Source: UPXZ01 sp964568675 (GTDB lineage: Bacteria; Bacteroidota; Bacteroidia; Bacteroidales; Paludibacteraceae). Taken from it: DNA of 64,000 nucleotides. The number at the start of each line of letters is the position of its first letter. Within the stretch, counting starts at the first letter, position 1. The DNA is taken from assembly GCA_964568675.1 (NCBI GenBank), contig CAZMQV010000001.1, positions 120,901 to 184,900 of the forward strand, written 5' to 3'. The notes under the pieces are model-generated. The model did not search any database. It was not told the DNA's origin and worked only from the letters and a program-made list of their open reading frames with translations. Positions 8,100 to 18,653 of the stretch are shown piece after piece. Both the position numbers and the translations under genes were made by a program.

Positions 8100-11000
8100 A
8101 TTAAAATAGTTAGAAATATAATTTTAATTGTCGTTTTCACGCTTATTGTGCTGAGTGGCTTGCTGTATATTTTGTTAGGCAACAACAAAATGCAGAATTT
8201 CATTGCCGATAAACTGACACAAAGTCTTTCGGAAAAACTACACACCGAGGTCTCTGTTGGCGATGTGGATTATAAACTTTTCAATACATTCCAATTCAAT
8301 CGACTTTATGTTGAAGACCTTCATCAGGATACCTTGTTGTATGTGGATAAAGCGTATGCCGATTTTGATTTATGGAAAATATTTAAGAAGAAACTGATCT
8401 TCAAAGAGGTGAAATTGGACGGTTTGCGTGGAAATCTGACCATTGATACAGCCGGAGTAAGCAATCTCGATTTTCTAATAAAGGCATTGGTGAAACCCCG
8501 CAAAGATACGGTGTCTAATCCGCTTGAATTTAATTTTAGCAATATTCGGATTGTCAATTCTCAGTTTGCATTGAACAATCTTCGAAAACCGGGAAGAAAA
8601 GATAGCAGCGTGTTTGATGCCAATAGATTGCTATTTCGGGATATAAATACAAAGATTTCCGTATCCTATTTTCGGGCAGATTCATTGGCTACTACTATTC
8701 ATTCGTTTAGCGCGGTCGAAAAATCGGGTCTGCGAATTGATAACTTAAGTACGAGCCTTACCGGATTAAAAACCGGATTTCGTTTTTCTGAGCTGAAAAT
8801 TAAATTACCAAACTCAAGTATCGTGCTTGATTCGGTGCGGATGGAATACGATAGCATTGCCTGCATGCGCGATATAATGAATAAGGTGAAATGGACTGCA
8901 AAAATCAAGCCTTCTGAAATAGCATTGAACGACTTGAGCGCATTTGTCCCCAATTTTTCGCGAATCAATAGTCCAATATCGGTGAGTGGAAAACTGAATG
9001 GTAGAATTTCCAGTTTCAGATTGAAGGAACTGGACATTCACTACCGTAATTCAATAGCATTGAAAGCTGATATTGATCTGAATGGCGTTGCCAAGTTGGA
9101 TGAAACATTTCTTTATGCGAATATAAAAGATTTTAGAGTAAACAAAGGAGAAGCGCAGGATCTTATTGCGCGCATTATGGGCAAACCCTTTGTTTTGCCT
9201 AAAGAACTCGCCCGATTGGGCACTGTGAAATACAACGGTAATGTGAGTGGGTTCTTCAGCAATTTGGTGAGTTACGGCACTATCACCACCGATGCGGGTG
9301 TGGTTAAAACTGATATTCTGTTGAAGTTGGAAAATAAAATGCAGGATCTGCGGTATAATGGAACCATTCAATCAAATAGTTTTCAACTTGGCAATCTGTT
9401 GGCGAATAAAACTCTCGGAAAAACCGCGTTTAAGATTACGACAGATGGAGCTAAAAGAGCCAAAAAGAGTTTTCAGGGTAGCATTCGTGGCGATGTCCCA
9501 CTGATTTTTCTAAATAAATATACTTATCAAAATATAAAACTTGATGGAGAATATGATGGTACCGGTTTCGAAGGTGATTTGACGATTAATGACCCGAATC
9601 TGAATGCCAATTTTAGTGGTGTGATTGATATGACTCGGAAGCTTCCACTCTTTAATTTTGACTTGAAGGTAGATAACGCCGATTTGAACGCGATAAGACT
9701 AATAAATAAATATGAAAGTTCAACGCTAAGATTTAAGGGCAATGCCAATCTGGTGGGAAATTCGCTGGATAATCTTAATGGATTTTTGCTGCTTGATAGC
9801 ATTCAGTTTGTCAACAAAGACAAAGAGTTGACAATGGAGTTGTTGCTACTTGAGTCGGAGATGGGTGAGAAGTCCAGGTTCACAATCACTTCCGATTTGT
9901 TAACCGCAAAGTTTGATGGAAAGTTTAAGTATAGCACCATTGCTCAAAGCGTGGCGTCGTTAGTTCAAAAGTACCTCCCGTCGCTTTCTGGTGAAAATGT
10001 GATAAAAAGCAAGAAAAAATTAGCTAATAACAACCTCATCAATATCGATCTGAAAATTAACGACACCAAGCGTCTTGTTGATTTGTTGGAACTCCCGTTG
10101 GCGCTCGAAGGTACAACCCTGATAAACGGAGTGATTGACGATGAAAACGATTCGCTTCGTTTGGAAGCGATGACGCCTTTTTTTGTTTTTGGGAAACAAA
10201 AAATTGAAAATCTTCGTCTAAAACTGGATAATCATAACAAGCAACTTAATCTGGCTGCGATTGGTCGATACAATATGCCGAAGGATGTTGTTGATCTGCG
10301 TGTGCAGCTTTCTGCTTTGAGCGACTCGCTCTATACTCAGGTGGCTTGGCATAATAACGATTCGGTGAATTTTTCGGGTGAATTGCAGGCATTGACCAAA
10401 GTGAAAAAAGAGAATAATCTTACATCGGCAGTAGTATCGGTTAGACCTACCCAGATAATGCTATTCGATTCAATTTGGGACGTGAAAGCCTCCACCATTG
10501 TGCTTAATCCTGACACTACGATTGATGTACAGAAATTTCGCCTCGAAAATAAAAATCAATATGTTTTGCTTGATGGAGTTGCCTCAAAAAATATGGATGA
10601 TGTACTAAATGTTGAGATTGATAATATAGATGTCGGTTTTGTTTTGGATTTACTCCATCTGACGTCGGTGTCCATCAAAGGAAAAGCTTCGGGTATTGTA
10701 GGAGTAAGCGGATTGCTAAAAAAACCGGTTTTGGAGTCGAATCTGTATGTGAAGAATGCCGAACTAAACAATACGCCTATTGGCAACGCGTCGATATATT
10801 CGGGTTGGAGTCCCGGTGATAGTGAATTGTTGGTGTCAGGAGCTTTTCTTGAAGGAAAAGATACCATTGCACTTGCAGGCGGTTCCTATTCGTTTGCATC
10901 CGACTCAGTCAATTTTGTTTTTGATGCCAATAAATTAGAAATTGGTTTTTTAAGTCGTTGGTTGGGTGAGATAGCACAAAACATCAAAGGCAAAGCTACG

Positions 11001-12599
11001 GGGTCGGTACGGATGTTTGGACCAACCAAAAAAATAGGATTTGAAGGTAAGGTTTTTGCGGATGAAGCGTCAGCTACAATTGATTTCCTAAAAACAACAT
11101 ATAGTTTTTCCGACACCGTATATTTGCAACGCCGTTCGATAGCGTTGAAAAATGTGAAGATAAGGGATGCCGAAAATAATACCGGTACCTTAACAGGAGT
11201 ATTCTCTCATAATGGTAATTTTAAAGATATAAATTACGACTTCAAGATAAAGGCAAAAAACATGCTTGCCCTGAATACGAAATCGACAGATAATGACATT
11301 TTTTATGGAAAGGCTTATGCCTCGGGCGATGTACACTTACACGGAACTGATATTGCAACCAATATTGATGTTGATGTGAAATCACAGCCTAAAACCAAAG
11401 TATATATTTCGGTAGGAGGCGCCGCTGTTGCAAATGAAAATGATTTTATAAATTTTGTTCAAAAAGACACGGTGGTTATTGCGAAAACTCTTCCATCGAA
11501 AACTGTTAGAACTACTCCGCTGAATTTGAGTATGAATCTTGATGTTACTCCTGATGCGGAGATACAATTGATAATCAGTCCTCAGGCTGGAGATATGATA
11601 GCTGCAAATGGAACAGGCAGCTTGCGGATGCTTATGAATGGCGATGAAGATATGAAAATGTACGGCGGTTTCACTATCGAAAAAGGTAATTATCTATTCA
11701 CTCTTGAAAATCTTATACGCAAGCAATTCAAGATAGAGGAGGGAGGTACGATTACCTGGTCGGGCGATCCCATGCGCGCGCAATTGGATATACGAGCAAT
11801 TCATTCGCTCACAGCTTCGCTCTATGATTTGATGTCAGAAGATATTTTGAAAACGACGGATCGCACCAGTGTGCCGGTCAATGCGACACTTCATCTGACA
11901 GACGAAATGATGACACCGAATATTCGTTTTGATGTTGATTTGCCTTCGAGCGATGAAACATTGAAAATGCAGGTGCGAAATCTGATAAATACCGAAGAAA
12001 TGATGAACCGACAAATGGTGTATTTGCTTCTTTTTGGGAAATTCTATACACCGGAGTATAATCGGAGTTCGCCGGATTTGGCAAATAGTACTTTTAATAA
12101 TTTTTCGTCATTGGCTTCCAGCGCCGCTTTGGGGCAGGTAAATAATTATTTGTCGCAATTGATCACCAATCTGTCGTTTGGACTAAATGTGCGCAGCACC
12201 GGTTACGGTGAGCAAGCAGCTCAAGAGTATGAAACTGCCATTAAGTATCAGCCAAACAATCGTTTGATTGTGAATGGAAACTTTGGTTATCGCAACGATG
12301 AATTTGCGCGAAATAAAATCATTGGAGATGTGGATATCGAATATCTGCTCACACAAAATTCGAAATGGCGGCTGAAAGCTTTCAACCACACCGTTGATCG
12401 CTATTCGCTTAAGTCAGCACCCTTTATTCAGGGTTTGGGTATCATGTATAAAGAAGATTTCAACTCGTGGAGTGATTTAATGTATCGTTTCAGACAAATA
12501 GGCAAGACTTCGAAAACCGAAAATGAAAACCCCATGGAAGAAAGGATTACAGAAACGGGAAAATCAGACTCAATTATTAAACAAGACAATGAGAAATAA
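8100..12599 (+). CDS. tamB: TamB-like translocation and assembly module protein (DUF490)
   Basis: About 1,500 residues: an N-terminal signal anchor, a very long stretch of repeated beta-rich segments typical of AsmA/TamB bridges, and a C-terminal TamB domain (~residues 1130-1430; TPDAEIQLIISPQAGD, YNRSSPDLANSTFNN). Such proteins span the periplasm and help outer-membrane protein assembly or lipid transport. The first ordinary start is GTG 8148, but it lies inside the hydrophobic anchor. The frame reads on in phase to 8061, and an ATT at 8100 would give a complete anchor with Lys and Arg before the helix, so I place the start there with reservation. The last 11 bp overlap the next gene. Confidence 0.85.
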   Translation: MKIVRNIILIVVFTLIVLSGLLYILLGNNKMQNFIADKLTQSLSEKLHTEVSVGDVDYKLFNTFQFNRLYVEDLHQDTLLYVDKAYADFDLWKIFKKKLIFKEVKLDGLRGNLTIDTAGVSNLDFLIKALVKPRKDTVSNPLEFNFSNIRIVNSQFALNNLRKPGRKDSSVFDANRLLFRDINTKISVSYFRADSLATTIHSFSAVEKSGLRIDNLSTSLTGLKTGFRFSELKIKLPNSSIVLDSVRMEYDSIACMRDIMNKVKWTAKIKPSEIALNDLSAFVPNFSRINSPISVSGKLNGRISSFRLKELDIHYRNSIALKADIDLNGVAKLDETFLYANIKDFRVNKGEAQDLIARIMGKPFVLPKELARLGTVKYNGNVSGFFSNLVSYGTITTDAGVVKTDILLKLENKMQDLRYNGTIQSNSFQLGNLLANKTLGKTAFKITTDGAKRAKKSFQGSIRGDVPLIFLNKYTYQNIKLDGEYDGTGFEGDLTINDPNLNANFSGVIDMTRKLPLFNFDLKVDNADLNAIRLINKYESSTLRFKGNANLVGNSLDNLNGFLLLDSIQFVNKDKELTMELLLLESEMGEKSRFTITSDLLTAKFDGKFKYSTIAQSVASLVQKYLPSLSGENVIKSKKKLANNNLINIDLKINDTKRLVDLLELPLALEGTTLINGVIDDENDSLRLEAMTPFFVFGKQKIENLRLKLDNHNKQLNLAAIGRYNMPKDVVDLRVQLSALSDSLYTQVAWHNNDSVNFSGELQALTKVKKENNLTSAVVSVRPTQIMLFDSIWDVKASTIVLNPDTTIDVQKFRLENKNQYVLLDGVASKNMDDVLNVEIDNIDVGFVLDLLHLTSVSIKGKASGIVGVSGLLKKPVLESNLYVKNAELNNTPIGNASIYSGWSPGDSELLVSGAFLEGKDTIALAGGSYSFASDSVNFVFDANKLEIGFLSRWLGEIAQNIKGKATGSVRMFGPTKKIGFEGKVFADEASATIDFLKTTYSFSDTVYLQRRSIALKNVKIRDAENNTGTLTGVFSHNGNFKDINYDFKIKAKNMLALNTKSTDNDIFYGKAYASGDVHLHGTDIATNIDVDVKSQPKTKVYISVGGAAVANENDFINFVQKDTVVIAKTLPSKTVRTTPLNLSMNLDVTPDAEIQLIISPQAGDMIAANGTGSLRMLMNGDEDMKMYGGFTIEKGNYLFTLENLIRKQFKIEEGGTITWSGDPMRAQLDIRAIHSLTASLYDLMSEDILKTTDRTSVPVNATLHLTDEMMTPNIRFDVDLPSSDETLKMQVRNLINTEEMMNRQMVYLLLFGKFYTPEYNRSSPDLANSTFNNFSSLASSAALGQVNNYLSQLITNLSFGLNVRSTGYGEQAAQEYETAIKYQPNNRLIVNGNFGYRNDEFARNKIIGDVDIEYLLTQNSKWRLKAFNHTVDRYSLKSAPFIQGLGIMYKEDFNSWSDLMYRFRQIGKTSKTENENPMEERITETGKSDSIIKQDNEK

Positions 12600-13245
12600 A
12601 ATTGCAATAGTAGCTTTTACCTTGATTTGTAGTGTGTCTTTGTCAATGCAAGCACAGGATGTCATTAAATCCTTTATCGATATGCCCGGTAATTTGTTGC
12701 CGACATTTGATAAAACATTAAAGCTGGAACTGGTAGAAAATTATATAAAAAACAATAGAAAAGATTCGGTTGTAAATTCATTTGGTGGCAAGGCGAGGAT
12801 GATAGCGCTGGATACTTTGTCGAATTACCTGCAGATTCAGCCCACTTCCATATCGCGGATGGAACTGAAGATTTTTGAAAGAGAAGATAAAACGTGGATT
12901 GTGGGGATAATTAATACGGTGTGCTCTCCCATTTGTAGTTCCTATATCAATTTCTATGATTCGAATTGGAATGAAATTGATGTGAAACTACCCGAAATAA
13001 AAATTGAGAAGTGGTTCAATAAATCTGCGGAAAGTAATGTGGACTTAAATAAGAAGATTCGGGTATTTTTCTATGAATTACGGTTTTCACCCAATAAGAC
13101 ACATATTGAAGTATTAAACAATAGCTTACTTTATTTGGGAGAAGAAGATCAGCTGAAGCTTAAAGATTGTTTTAAGCCCGGTGTAGTCTTAATGGAATGG
13201 GATTTGAAAGCTAATTGGAAATACCTTTCGGACGATAAGCAATAA
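12589..13245 (+). CDS. DUF3256 family periplasmic protein
   Basis: The 218-residue product begins with a clear signal peptide (MRNKIAIVAF...SMQAQ, cleavage near residue 22). The mature part (DVIKSFIDMPGNLLP..., FYDSNWNEID) matches the DUF3256 family, found in Bacteroidales and of unknown function. The ATG at 12589 overlaps the tamB stop (TAA 12597-12599), so the two genes are translationally coupled and probably work together at the envelope. The frame is open 66 bp further upstream inside tamB, but that start would bury the signal peptide. Confidence 0.8.
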   Translation: MRNKIAIVAFTLICSVSLSMQAQDVIKSFIDMPGNLLPTFDKTLKLELVENYIKNNRKDSVVNSFGGKARMIALDTLSNYLQIQPTSISRMELKIFEREDKTWIVGIINTVCSPICSSYINFYDSNWNEIDVKLPEIKIEKWFNKSAESNVDLNKKIRVFFYELRFSPNKTHIEVLNNSLLYLGEEDQLKLKDCFKPGVVLMEWDLKANWKYLSDDKQ

Positions 13246-13310
13246 ACCGATTAACTCGGAATACTTTAAGTTTTCCGAAAATGATTTTTATCCAAACATA
13301 TTAACAGTTT

Positions 13311-14327
13311 ATGACGACACAACCGCTTGTTTCGATAATTACTCCTACTTACAATCACGAAGCGTACATCGCCGACTGTATTAATTCAGTAATTTGTCAG
13401 ACTTACGAAAATTGGGAGATGATAATCGTTGACGATGGAGGTACGGACAAAACCCTTGAAATAGCACGTCGGTTTGCCGCATCCGATGGTCGAATTAAAG
13501 TTTATACACAAAAGAATGTGGGAATTTTTAGGTTAAGCGAAACCTATAATTTTGCGGTGTCCGTGTCATCTGGTAAGTACATTGCTGTACTCGAAGGTGA
13601 TGATGTTTGGACATCCAATAAATTGTTACTTCAGATAGGAGCAATGGAAAAGCAGCCAGATGCAGTGTTGTGTTGGGGACGCGCTTACAGCTCTACAGCC
13701 AATTTGTCGTCAAATTACCGCCTCTTTCCTCTTGAAGATAAAAGCCGGGATGTGTATAACAATACTCCGCGATATGAGGCGTCAAAACACTTGATTTTGA
13801 GCTGTTTCATCCCTGCACTCACCGTGATGATTCGTCGTGAGGCACTTCAAAAAGTAGGTGGATTTCTTCAAATACACCATTTGCCATTGGTGGATTTGCC
13901 TACCTGGCAGCAGTTGTCGCTCGCTGGTTCATTTATTTATATTCCGGAATTGCTGGGACATTGGCGCATCTATCCCAATCAGGTAACCAAAACTTTTGCT
14001 GTGGAAATGGTCGAGGGATTTTACAAACTGGCAATTGATTTTTACACCCAATGCAAACCACTCGGGATATTTGAAGAAGATGACTACAACCGCATCGTGA
14101 AACATTATATGAAAATGCACGTCATAAGCTTCTCGCGTTCGGGACGATACAAACTCATTCGAAAAGATTTTGCAGGGGCGCGCAAAGACTATAAGAAGTC
14201 AATTCTGAGTTTTGGATGGAATGAGCCTATCTGGAAATTACGCTCTTTGGTAGGAATCATTTTTAGTTATATGAAAACCGATATCGAAAGTTTTGCCAAA
14301 AAACTTGGGCGCGTGAGCTACAAGTGA
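13311..14327 (+). CDS. Glycosyltransferase family 2
   Basis: The 338-residue protein has a GT-A fold at the N-terminus: VSIITPTYNHE for nucleotide-sugar binding, an Asp pair at 41-42 (VDDGG) and a GDD metal-binding motif at 96-98. No membrane helix is evident, so it probably acts on the cytoplasmic face. It converges with a GT4 gene (2 bp between stop codons) and is close to a polysaccharide flippase, which suggests O-antigen or capsule assembly. The sugar specificity cannot be told. Confidence 0.9.
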   Translation: MTTQPLVSIITPTYNHEAYIADCINSVICQTYENWEMIIVDDGGTDKTLEIARRFAASDGRIKVYTQKNVGIFRLSETYNFAVSVSSGKYIAVLEGDDVWTSNKLLLQIGAMEKQPDAVLCWGRAYSSTANLSSNYRLFPLEDKSRDVYNNTPRYEASKHLILSCFIPALTVMIRREALQKVGGFLQIHHLPLVDLPTWQQLSLAGSFIYIPELLGHWRIYPNQVTKTFAVEMVEGFYKLAIDFYTQCKPLGIFEEDDYNRIVKHYMKMHVISFSRSGRYKLIRKDFAGARKDYKKSILSFGWNEPIWKLRSLVGIIFSYMKTDIESFAKKLGRVSYK

Positions 14328-14329
14328 TT

Positions 14330-15481
14330 TCAGGATTCTATTGTTTGAGCATAAACCGACGAAATTCGTTTGCTTATCGCTTCTAAACTAAAACGATCGC
14401 TGATTTTTCTGGCGATTAATCGCCTGTCGAATTGCATGTTGACAGCATTGCTAATTGCAGTTTCCCATGCTTCTGACGTGTTTTCGCATAAAATACCATT
14501 ATCGGTATCAATTAATTCGGGGAGCGCGCCGGTGTTGGAGCAAATCACCGGCAACCCACATGCCAATGCTTCGGCTACAACAATACTGAAGGTCTCGACG
14601 TGGCTGGCATGTACAAAAAACTTGGACTTGCGCAGTATTGTCGCTATTTTTTCTTTCGGTAAAAATCCCGTGAATTGAGTATTAAGGCCTTTTTGAGCAC
14701 AAAGTTTTCGCAGATCCGGCACTTTGTCACCTCCGCCAATCATTATCAGATTTATCTTTTTATCAACTTTGTTTTGAAGCGCAGCCAGCGCGTCAATAAA
14801 AAGTTCGGGCATTTTATCCGGTTTCTTTTTGTGCATCCAAGTGGCTACCGCGCAAAAAGTAAGTGTTTCTTCATCCACTTTTTCTTCGGTGTAGTTGAAT
14901 ATATTTGTATCCACAACATTGCCGATAACCTGAAATTGTTTATCGGGAAGCGATGATATGTGCGTTTGAATTTTGTTTTTCAAAAACAACGACACAGGCA
15001 TAATCGCTTTCGCGGCATTATATGCATTTTTTGCCTTTGTGAAATACATACTTCTTGAAAAGTCATCGAGCCTGCTCCAATGTTCGGTAATCACATGAGG
15101 AATGTTGAATTTCCTCGCGATTTTATCACCCCAGATTCCTGCCGGATAAATTACGTGTGAATGCACTAAATCGGGTTTTCCGGATATAGATAGTGAGTGT
15201 TTTAGAAGTTTTTGTAGTAGAAAATACTGCAACATTGGTAAATGATAAAATAAATCTTTGAATCTCGAATGTAGTTCGCATTGTGTTAGATTAATCCCGT
15301 TTTCATCCGTGTGTTGATATATTCTTCTCTTAAATAACGATTGAGAATAGTGAAGTGAGAGGGAAAGAACTTGTACGTTATGTCCGGCAAGAACTACCGC
15401 GCGCGCATGTTCCCTAACAAAGATTCCGAAAAATTTCTGTGATTGATTGGGATACCATTGTGTAACAAAAAGTACTTTCAT
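14330..15481 (-). CDS. Glycosyltransferase family 4
   Basis: This 383-residue protein has the two Rossmann halves of the GT-B fold. The N-terminal half opens with VLFVTQWYPNQSQ. The C-terminal half has the GGGDK loop and HVETFSIVVAEALACGLPV, the E-x7-E retaining GT4 signature. It lies downstream of the flippase on the same strand (65-bp gap). It likely adds a hexose to a lipid-linked surface glycan; donor and acceptor are unknown. Confidence 0.9.
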   Translation of the reverse strand: MKVLFVTQWYPNQSQKFFGIFVREHARAVVLAGHNVQVLSLSLHYSQSLFKRRIYQHTDENGINLTQCELHSRFKDLFYHLPMLQYFLLQKLLKHSLSISGKPDLVHSHVIYPAGIWGDKIARKFNIPHVITEHWSRLDDFSRSMYFTKAKNAYNAAKAIMPVSLFLKNKIQTHISSLPDKQFQVIGNVVDTNIFNYTEEKVDEETLTFCAVATWMHKKKPDKMPELFIDALAALQNKVDKKINLIMIGGGDKVPDLRKLCAQKGLNTQFTGFLPKEKIATILRKSKFFVHASHVETFSIVVAEALACGLPVICSNTGALPELIDTDNGILCENTSEAWETAISNAVNMQFDRRLIARKISDRFSLEAISKRISSVYAQTIES

Positions 15482-15546
15482 CAGATGTTATTTTGAAATT
15501 CAATCTTTTTTCTTTTTACGATAACTCGATAAGTTCGGATGTTGTA

Positions 15547-17022
15547 TTAATCCTTATTCACGTTACGGAATCTGTTTTTGAGTAATGGGATATTGTCGAT
15601 AACAAAATTAATAAATCTATTGTACAAATCTCGGTAAAAAAATCGAATTATTGCGAAATAAAGCGAGAGAGCCAATATGAATTGAATACACAAGGTAGGA
15701 ATCACCGAGAGATGCAACCAATTTATCGGAAAAATCGCCCCGCCAATTATTAAGCCAATTATTATACCCGGGATAATATTAGCCAATTGATTGCGGAAAG
15801 TCAATTTCAACTCTTTTTTCACAAACCAAACCGAAACGGGATAGGCGAGAAGCGAGCCGATGACAAAAGCCCAAAGCATAAAGCTAATACCTTGTTTGTA
15901 AAGAAAAAATATACCAACGGCTACCACTATTTTTTTTATCAGTTCGATAGCCATGGTGTTTGACGATTTCCCTCGCGCATTCAACGCGTTGATATTCATA
16001 ACGTAAAATGGTGCCAAAATCGACGCCAGGCTCATTAACTGAAAATAACTGACGGCGGGAAGAAATTTGTCGGTCCAAAGTAGCGTGATAAGAGGCGTAG
16101 CAATAGCAATCAAAATACTCACAATGGGGATGCTTACTACCGATGTGCGACGTGTCATTTCACCCAGAATTCGTCCAAAACGGGGCAGGTCGTTCTGAAG
16201 TTGTGCGAAAAGCGCGAAAGTGCTTCCGGCGAATATTGATTGAAAGGTATAACTGAATGTTTCGGATAGCTTATTCCCTTGCGTGTATTGCCCCGTTTCG
16301 GCTTTGCTATATGAGCGTCCAAGTATAATTACAAAAATATTGTTGAATAATACATTGACTAACGAAGTGAAAAGGATGTTCAGACTATATTTCCAAAGTT
16401 CGCGAATTACTCCGAATTGAAACCTGCCACTTGGTTGCCATCTGACAAATGCATGAAGTAATATCAGCTTGATTATCTGATAGGTAAGTTGCTGGACTAC
16501 CAGCGCCCAAACTCCAAATTTCAAAAATGCCGCGATGATACCCAGAATAGCGCCGGTAGTTATCGCAATCATATTTACTTTCGAAATGGTTTTGAAGTCC
16601 AAAGCCCGTCCGAGAGTGGAATAGGGGATAAGGTACAATGAATTGACAATGACAGCCAACGACATCACCCGGATGAGGGGTGAAAGATGTGGTTGATGGA
16701 AGAATGTGGAAATAAGTGGCGCGGTGAAAAATAGAATAAGATAAAGCGCGAAAGCCGTAGCCAGATTAAAATAAAAAACAGAAGTGTAATCCGTATTACT
16801 GATGTTAGTTTTCCGAATTAATGCCTGTCCAAATCCGCTTTCGACTAAAATAAGTGAAATGGCGACAAAAATCATAATTATACCCATCAAACCGAAGTCT
16901 TCGGGGAAAAGCAGGCGCGCAAATACCAGTCCGGCCAGAAACTGTATCAGTTGCTGGCCGAATTTTTCGATCGTGCTCCAGGCTACGGCGCTAATCATCT
17001 TTTGTTTTAGCGTATCGCTCAT
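15547..17022 (-). CDS. Polysaccharide flippase, MOP superfamily (Wzx-like)
   Basis: This 491-residue integral membrane protein has about 12-14 hydrophobic helices. The opening (KMISAVAWSTIEKFGQQLIQF) and FARLLFPEDFGLMGI are characteristic of the lipopolysaccharide biosynthesis branch of MOP transporters. It would translocate undecaprenyl-linked glycan units across the inner membrane. It lies 71 bp after pepT on the same strand and ahead of a GT4 gene. No Wzy polymerase is present in the window, so the cluster is incomplete or compact. Confidence 0.9.
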   Translation of the reverse strand: MSDTLKQKMISAVAWSTIEKFGQQLIQFLAGLVFARLLFPEDFGLMGIIMIFVAISLILVESGFGQALIRKTNISNTDYTSVFYFNLATAFALYLILFFTAPLISTFFHQPHLSPLIRVMSLAVIVNSLYLIPYSTLGRALDFKTISKVNMIAITTGAILGIIAAFLKFGVWALVVQQLTYQIIKLILLHAFVRWQPSGRFQFGVIRELWKYSLNILFTSLVNVLFNNIFVIILGRSYSKAETGQYTQGNKLSETFSYTFQSIFAGSTFALFAQLQNDLPRFGRILGEMTRRTSVVSIPIVSILIAIATPLITLLWTDKFLPAVSYFQLMSLASILAPFYVMNINALNARGKSSNTMAIELIKKIVVAVGIFFLYKQGISFMLWAFVIGSLLAYPVSVWFVKKELKLTFRNQLANIIPGIIIGLIIGGAIFPINWLHLSVIPTLCIQFILALSLYFAIIRFFYRDLYNRFINFVIDNIPLLKNRFRNVNKD

Positions 17023-17093
17023 GCTTATGCTTTGTGTTGCCTTTTCGGGTGCCTGTAATTTTTTACTTATTTGAATTTAGTGAAACGCGGCGG

Positions 17094-18323
17094 TTACGAT
17101 TTCTGTTCAAGTAATTCGGCTATCTTTACTATCACTCCCATCGCCTTTTCCATATTCTGGATAGGTAAATACTCAAATCGTCCGTGGAAGTTATGTCCTC
17201 CGGCAAAAATATTGGGGCAAGGTAAACCCTCAAACGAAAGTCGTGCGCCATCAGTGCCACCACGTATCGGCTTCACGATAGGTTCAATGCCATTTGCAGT
17301 CATCGCTTCGAATGCCAAATCGACGATGTGCATCACCGGTTCTACTTTTTCACGCATATTATAATATTGATCGCGTATTTCTACCGAAGCTGTATTCTCG
17401 CCAAATTCAGCATTGATTTTGTTTGCCAAATGCTGAAATTCTTTTTTACGACGTTCGAATTTGTCGCGATCGTGGTCGCGAATGATATACGATATTGTAG
17501 TTTTTTCTACCGTTCCCTCTACATTGGTCATGTGATAAAATCCTTCGTATCCTTCGGTGTGTTCGGGTGTTTCGTGGCGTGGCAGCATGGTAGCAAACTG
17601 TGTGGCAATCCGCATCGAATTTTTCATTTTATGTTTGGCGTATCCCGGATGCACGTTCAGTCCTTGTATCGTTACTTTTGCCGAAGCGGCGTTAAAGTTT
17701 TCATATTCCAGTTCGCCCAATGTGCTTCCGTCCATGGTATATGCCCATTCGGCACCAAATGCTTTCACATCGAAGTGGTCGGCGCCTTGCCCGATTTCTT
17801 CATCCGGTGTGAACCCGATTCTTATTTTCCCGTGTTTAATTTCGGGATGCGCTATCAGATACTCCATGGCTGTAACAATTTCAGCAATTCCAGCCTTATC
17901 ATCGGCGCCAAGTAAAGTAGTGCCATCAGTAACGATGATATCGTTGCCAATATATTGCAGTATTTCTGGATATTTTTCAGTTTCGAGTACAATTACTTTT
18001 TCTTCGTTTAGAAGAATATCGCCGCCTTGGTAGTTATTAATTATCTGTGGTTTCACGTTTTTGCCACTCATATCCGGGCTTGTGTCCATGTGTGCTACAA
18101 ATCCGATTGTTGGAACATTTTGTTTGTCTGTATTTGCCGGTAATGTGGCCATCACATAGCCGTTTTTATCGAGCGTAATCTCTTTCAACCCAATTGATTT
18201 TAGCTCGTCGCTTAGATATTTCGCAAACACCATTTGCCCGGGTGTGCTGGGGGTCATTCGTGTGTTTTCGTCGGAAGTAGTAAGAAAATTCACATATTTC
18301 AAAAAACGATCGGTTATATTCAT
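17094..18323 (-). CDS. pepT: Peptidase T (tripeptidase)
   Basis: This M20B zinc aminopeptidase (409 residues) removes the N-terminal residue from tripeptides in the cytoplasm. Metal ligands and catalytic residues are present: His78 and Asp80 (AHMDTS), Asp141 (LGADDKAG), Glu175/Glu176 (TPDEEIG), Asp198 (TMDGS) and a late His (FAGGHNFHG). Length and motifs are standard. The gene has its own promoter. Confidence 0.96.
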   Translation of the reverse strand: MNITDRFLKYVNFLTTSDENTRMTPSTPGQMVFAKYLSDELKSIGLKEITLDKNGYVMATLPANTDKQNVPTIGFVAHMDTSPDMSGKNVKPQIINNYQGGDILLNEEKVIVLETEKYPEILQYIGNDIIVTDGTTLLGADDKAGIAEIVTAMEYLIAHPEIKHGKIRIGFTPDEEIGQGADHFDVKAFGAEWAYTMDGSTLGELEYENFNAASAKVTIQGLNVHPGYAKHKMKNSMRIATQFATMLPRHETPEHTEGYEGFYHMTNVEGTVEKTTISYIIRDHDRDKFERRKKEFQHLANKINAEFGENTASVEIRDQYYNMREKVEPVMHIVDLAFEAMTANGIEPIVKPIRGGTDGARLSFEGLPCPNIFAGGHNFHGRFEYLPIQNMEKAMGVIVKIAELLEQKS

Positions 18324-18364
18324 AATTCTTGTGTATAATAAATTGTGTTTTTTTATTCAGCTTA

Positions 18365-18372
18365 CAAATTTA
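18365..18372 (-). promoter_or_regulatory. -7 box for pepT
   Basis: CAAATTTA on the plus strand reads TAAATTTG on the minus strand, 42 bp before the pepT ATG. Confidence 0.55.
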
Positions 18373-18608
18373 ACCATTTTATTTTTATATAACGAGATTT
18401 CTTAGCTTTAAAAATTGATAATTGAGATAATCATCCGATGAAACACTTTGTACTTCGTGCGAATGAATGCGTATCCGGCAACCACCCGAATCGGAAGAAA
18501 ATTGAGAATTTCAATTCCTACTCGATGGTTATACTTCAAATCGCTCATTGTGAATGTTAAATAGCTCAAAGTAGTTTTTAATATTTAGATTTTTCGAACA
18601 AAAAGCAG

Positions 18609-18616
18609 TAATTTTG
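18609..18616 (+). promoter_or_regulatory. -7 box (TAATTTTG) for the fabH-like gene
   Basis: Consensus match 37 bp before the ATG; the sequence upstream is AT-rich with no clear -33 element. Confidence 0.55.
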
Positions 18617-18653
18617 CGTTCGATTTTAATTAAAACTTTAAAAAATAGTCATC

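Larger units (their letters stand above)
18324..18653. other. Divergent intergenic region pepT / fabH-like
   Basis: These 330 bp hold the two facing promoters (minus-strand box at 18365, plus-strand box at 18609). I see no ORF, RNA gene or repeat in the remainder. Confidence 0.6.
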
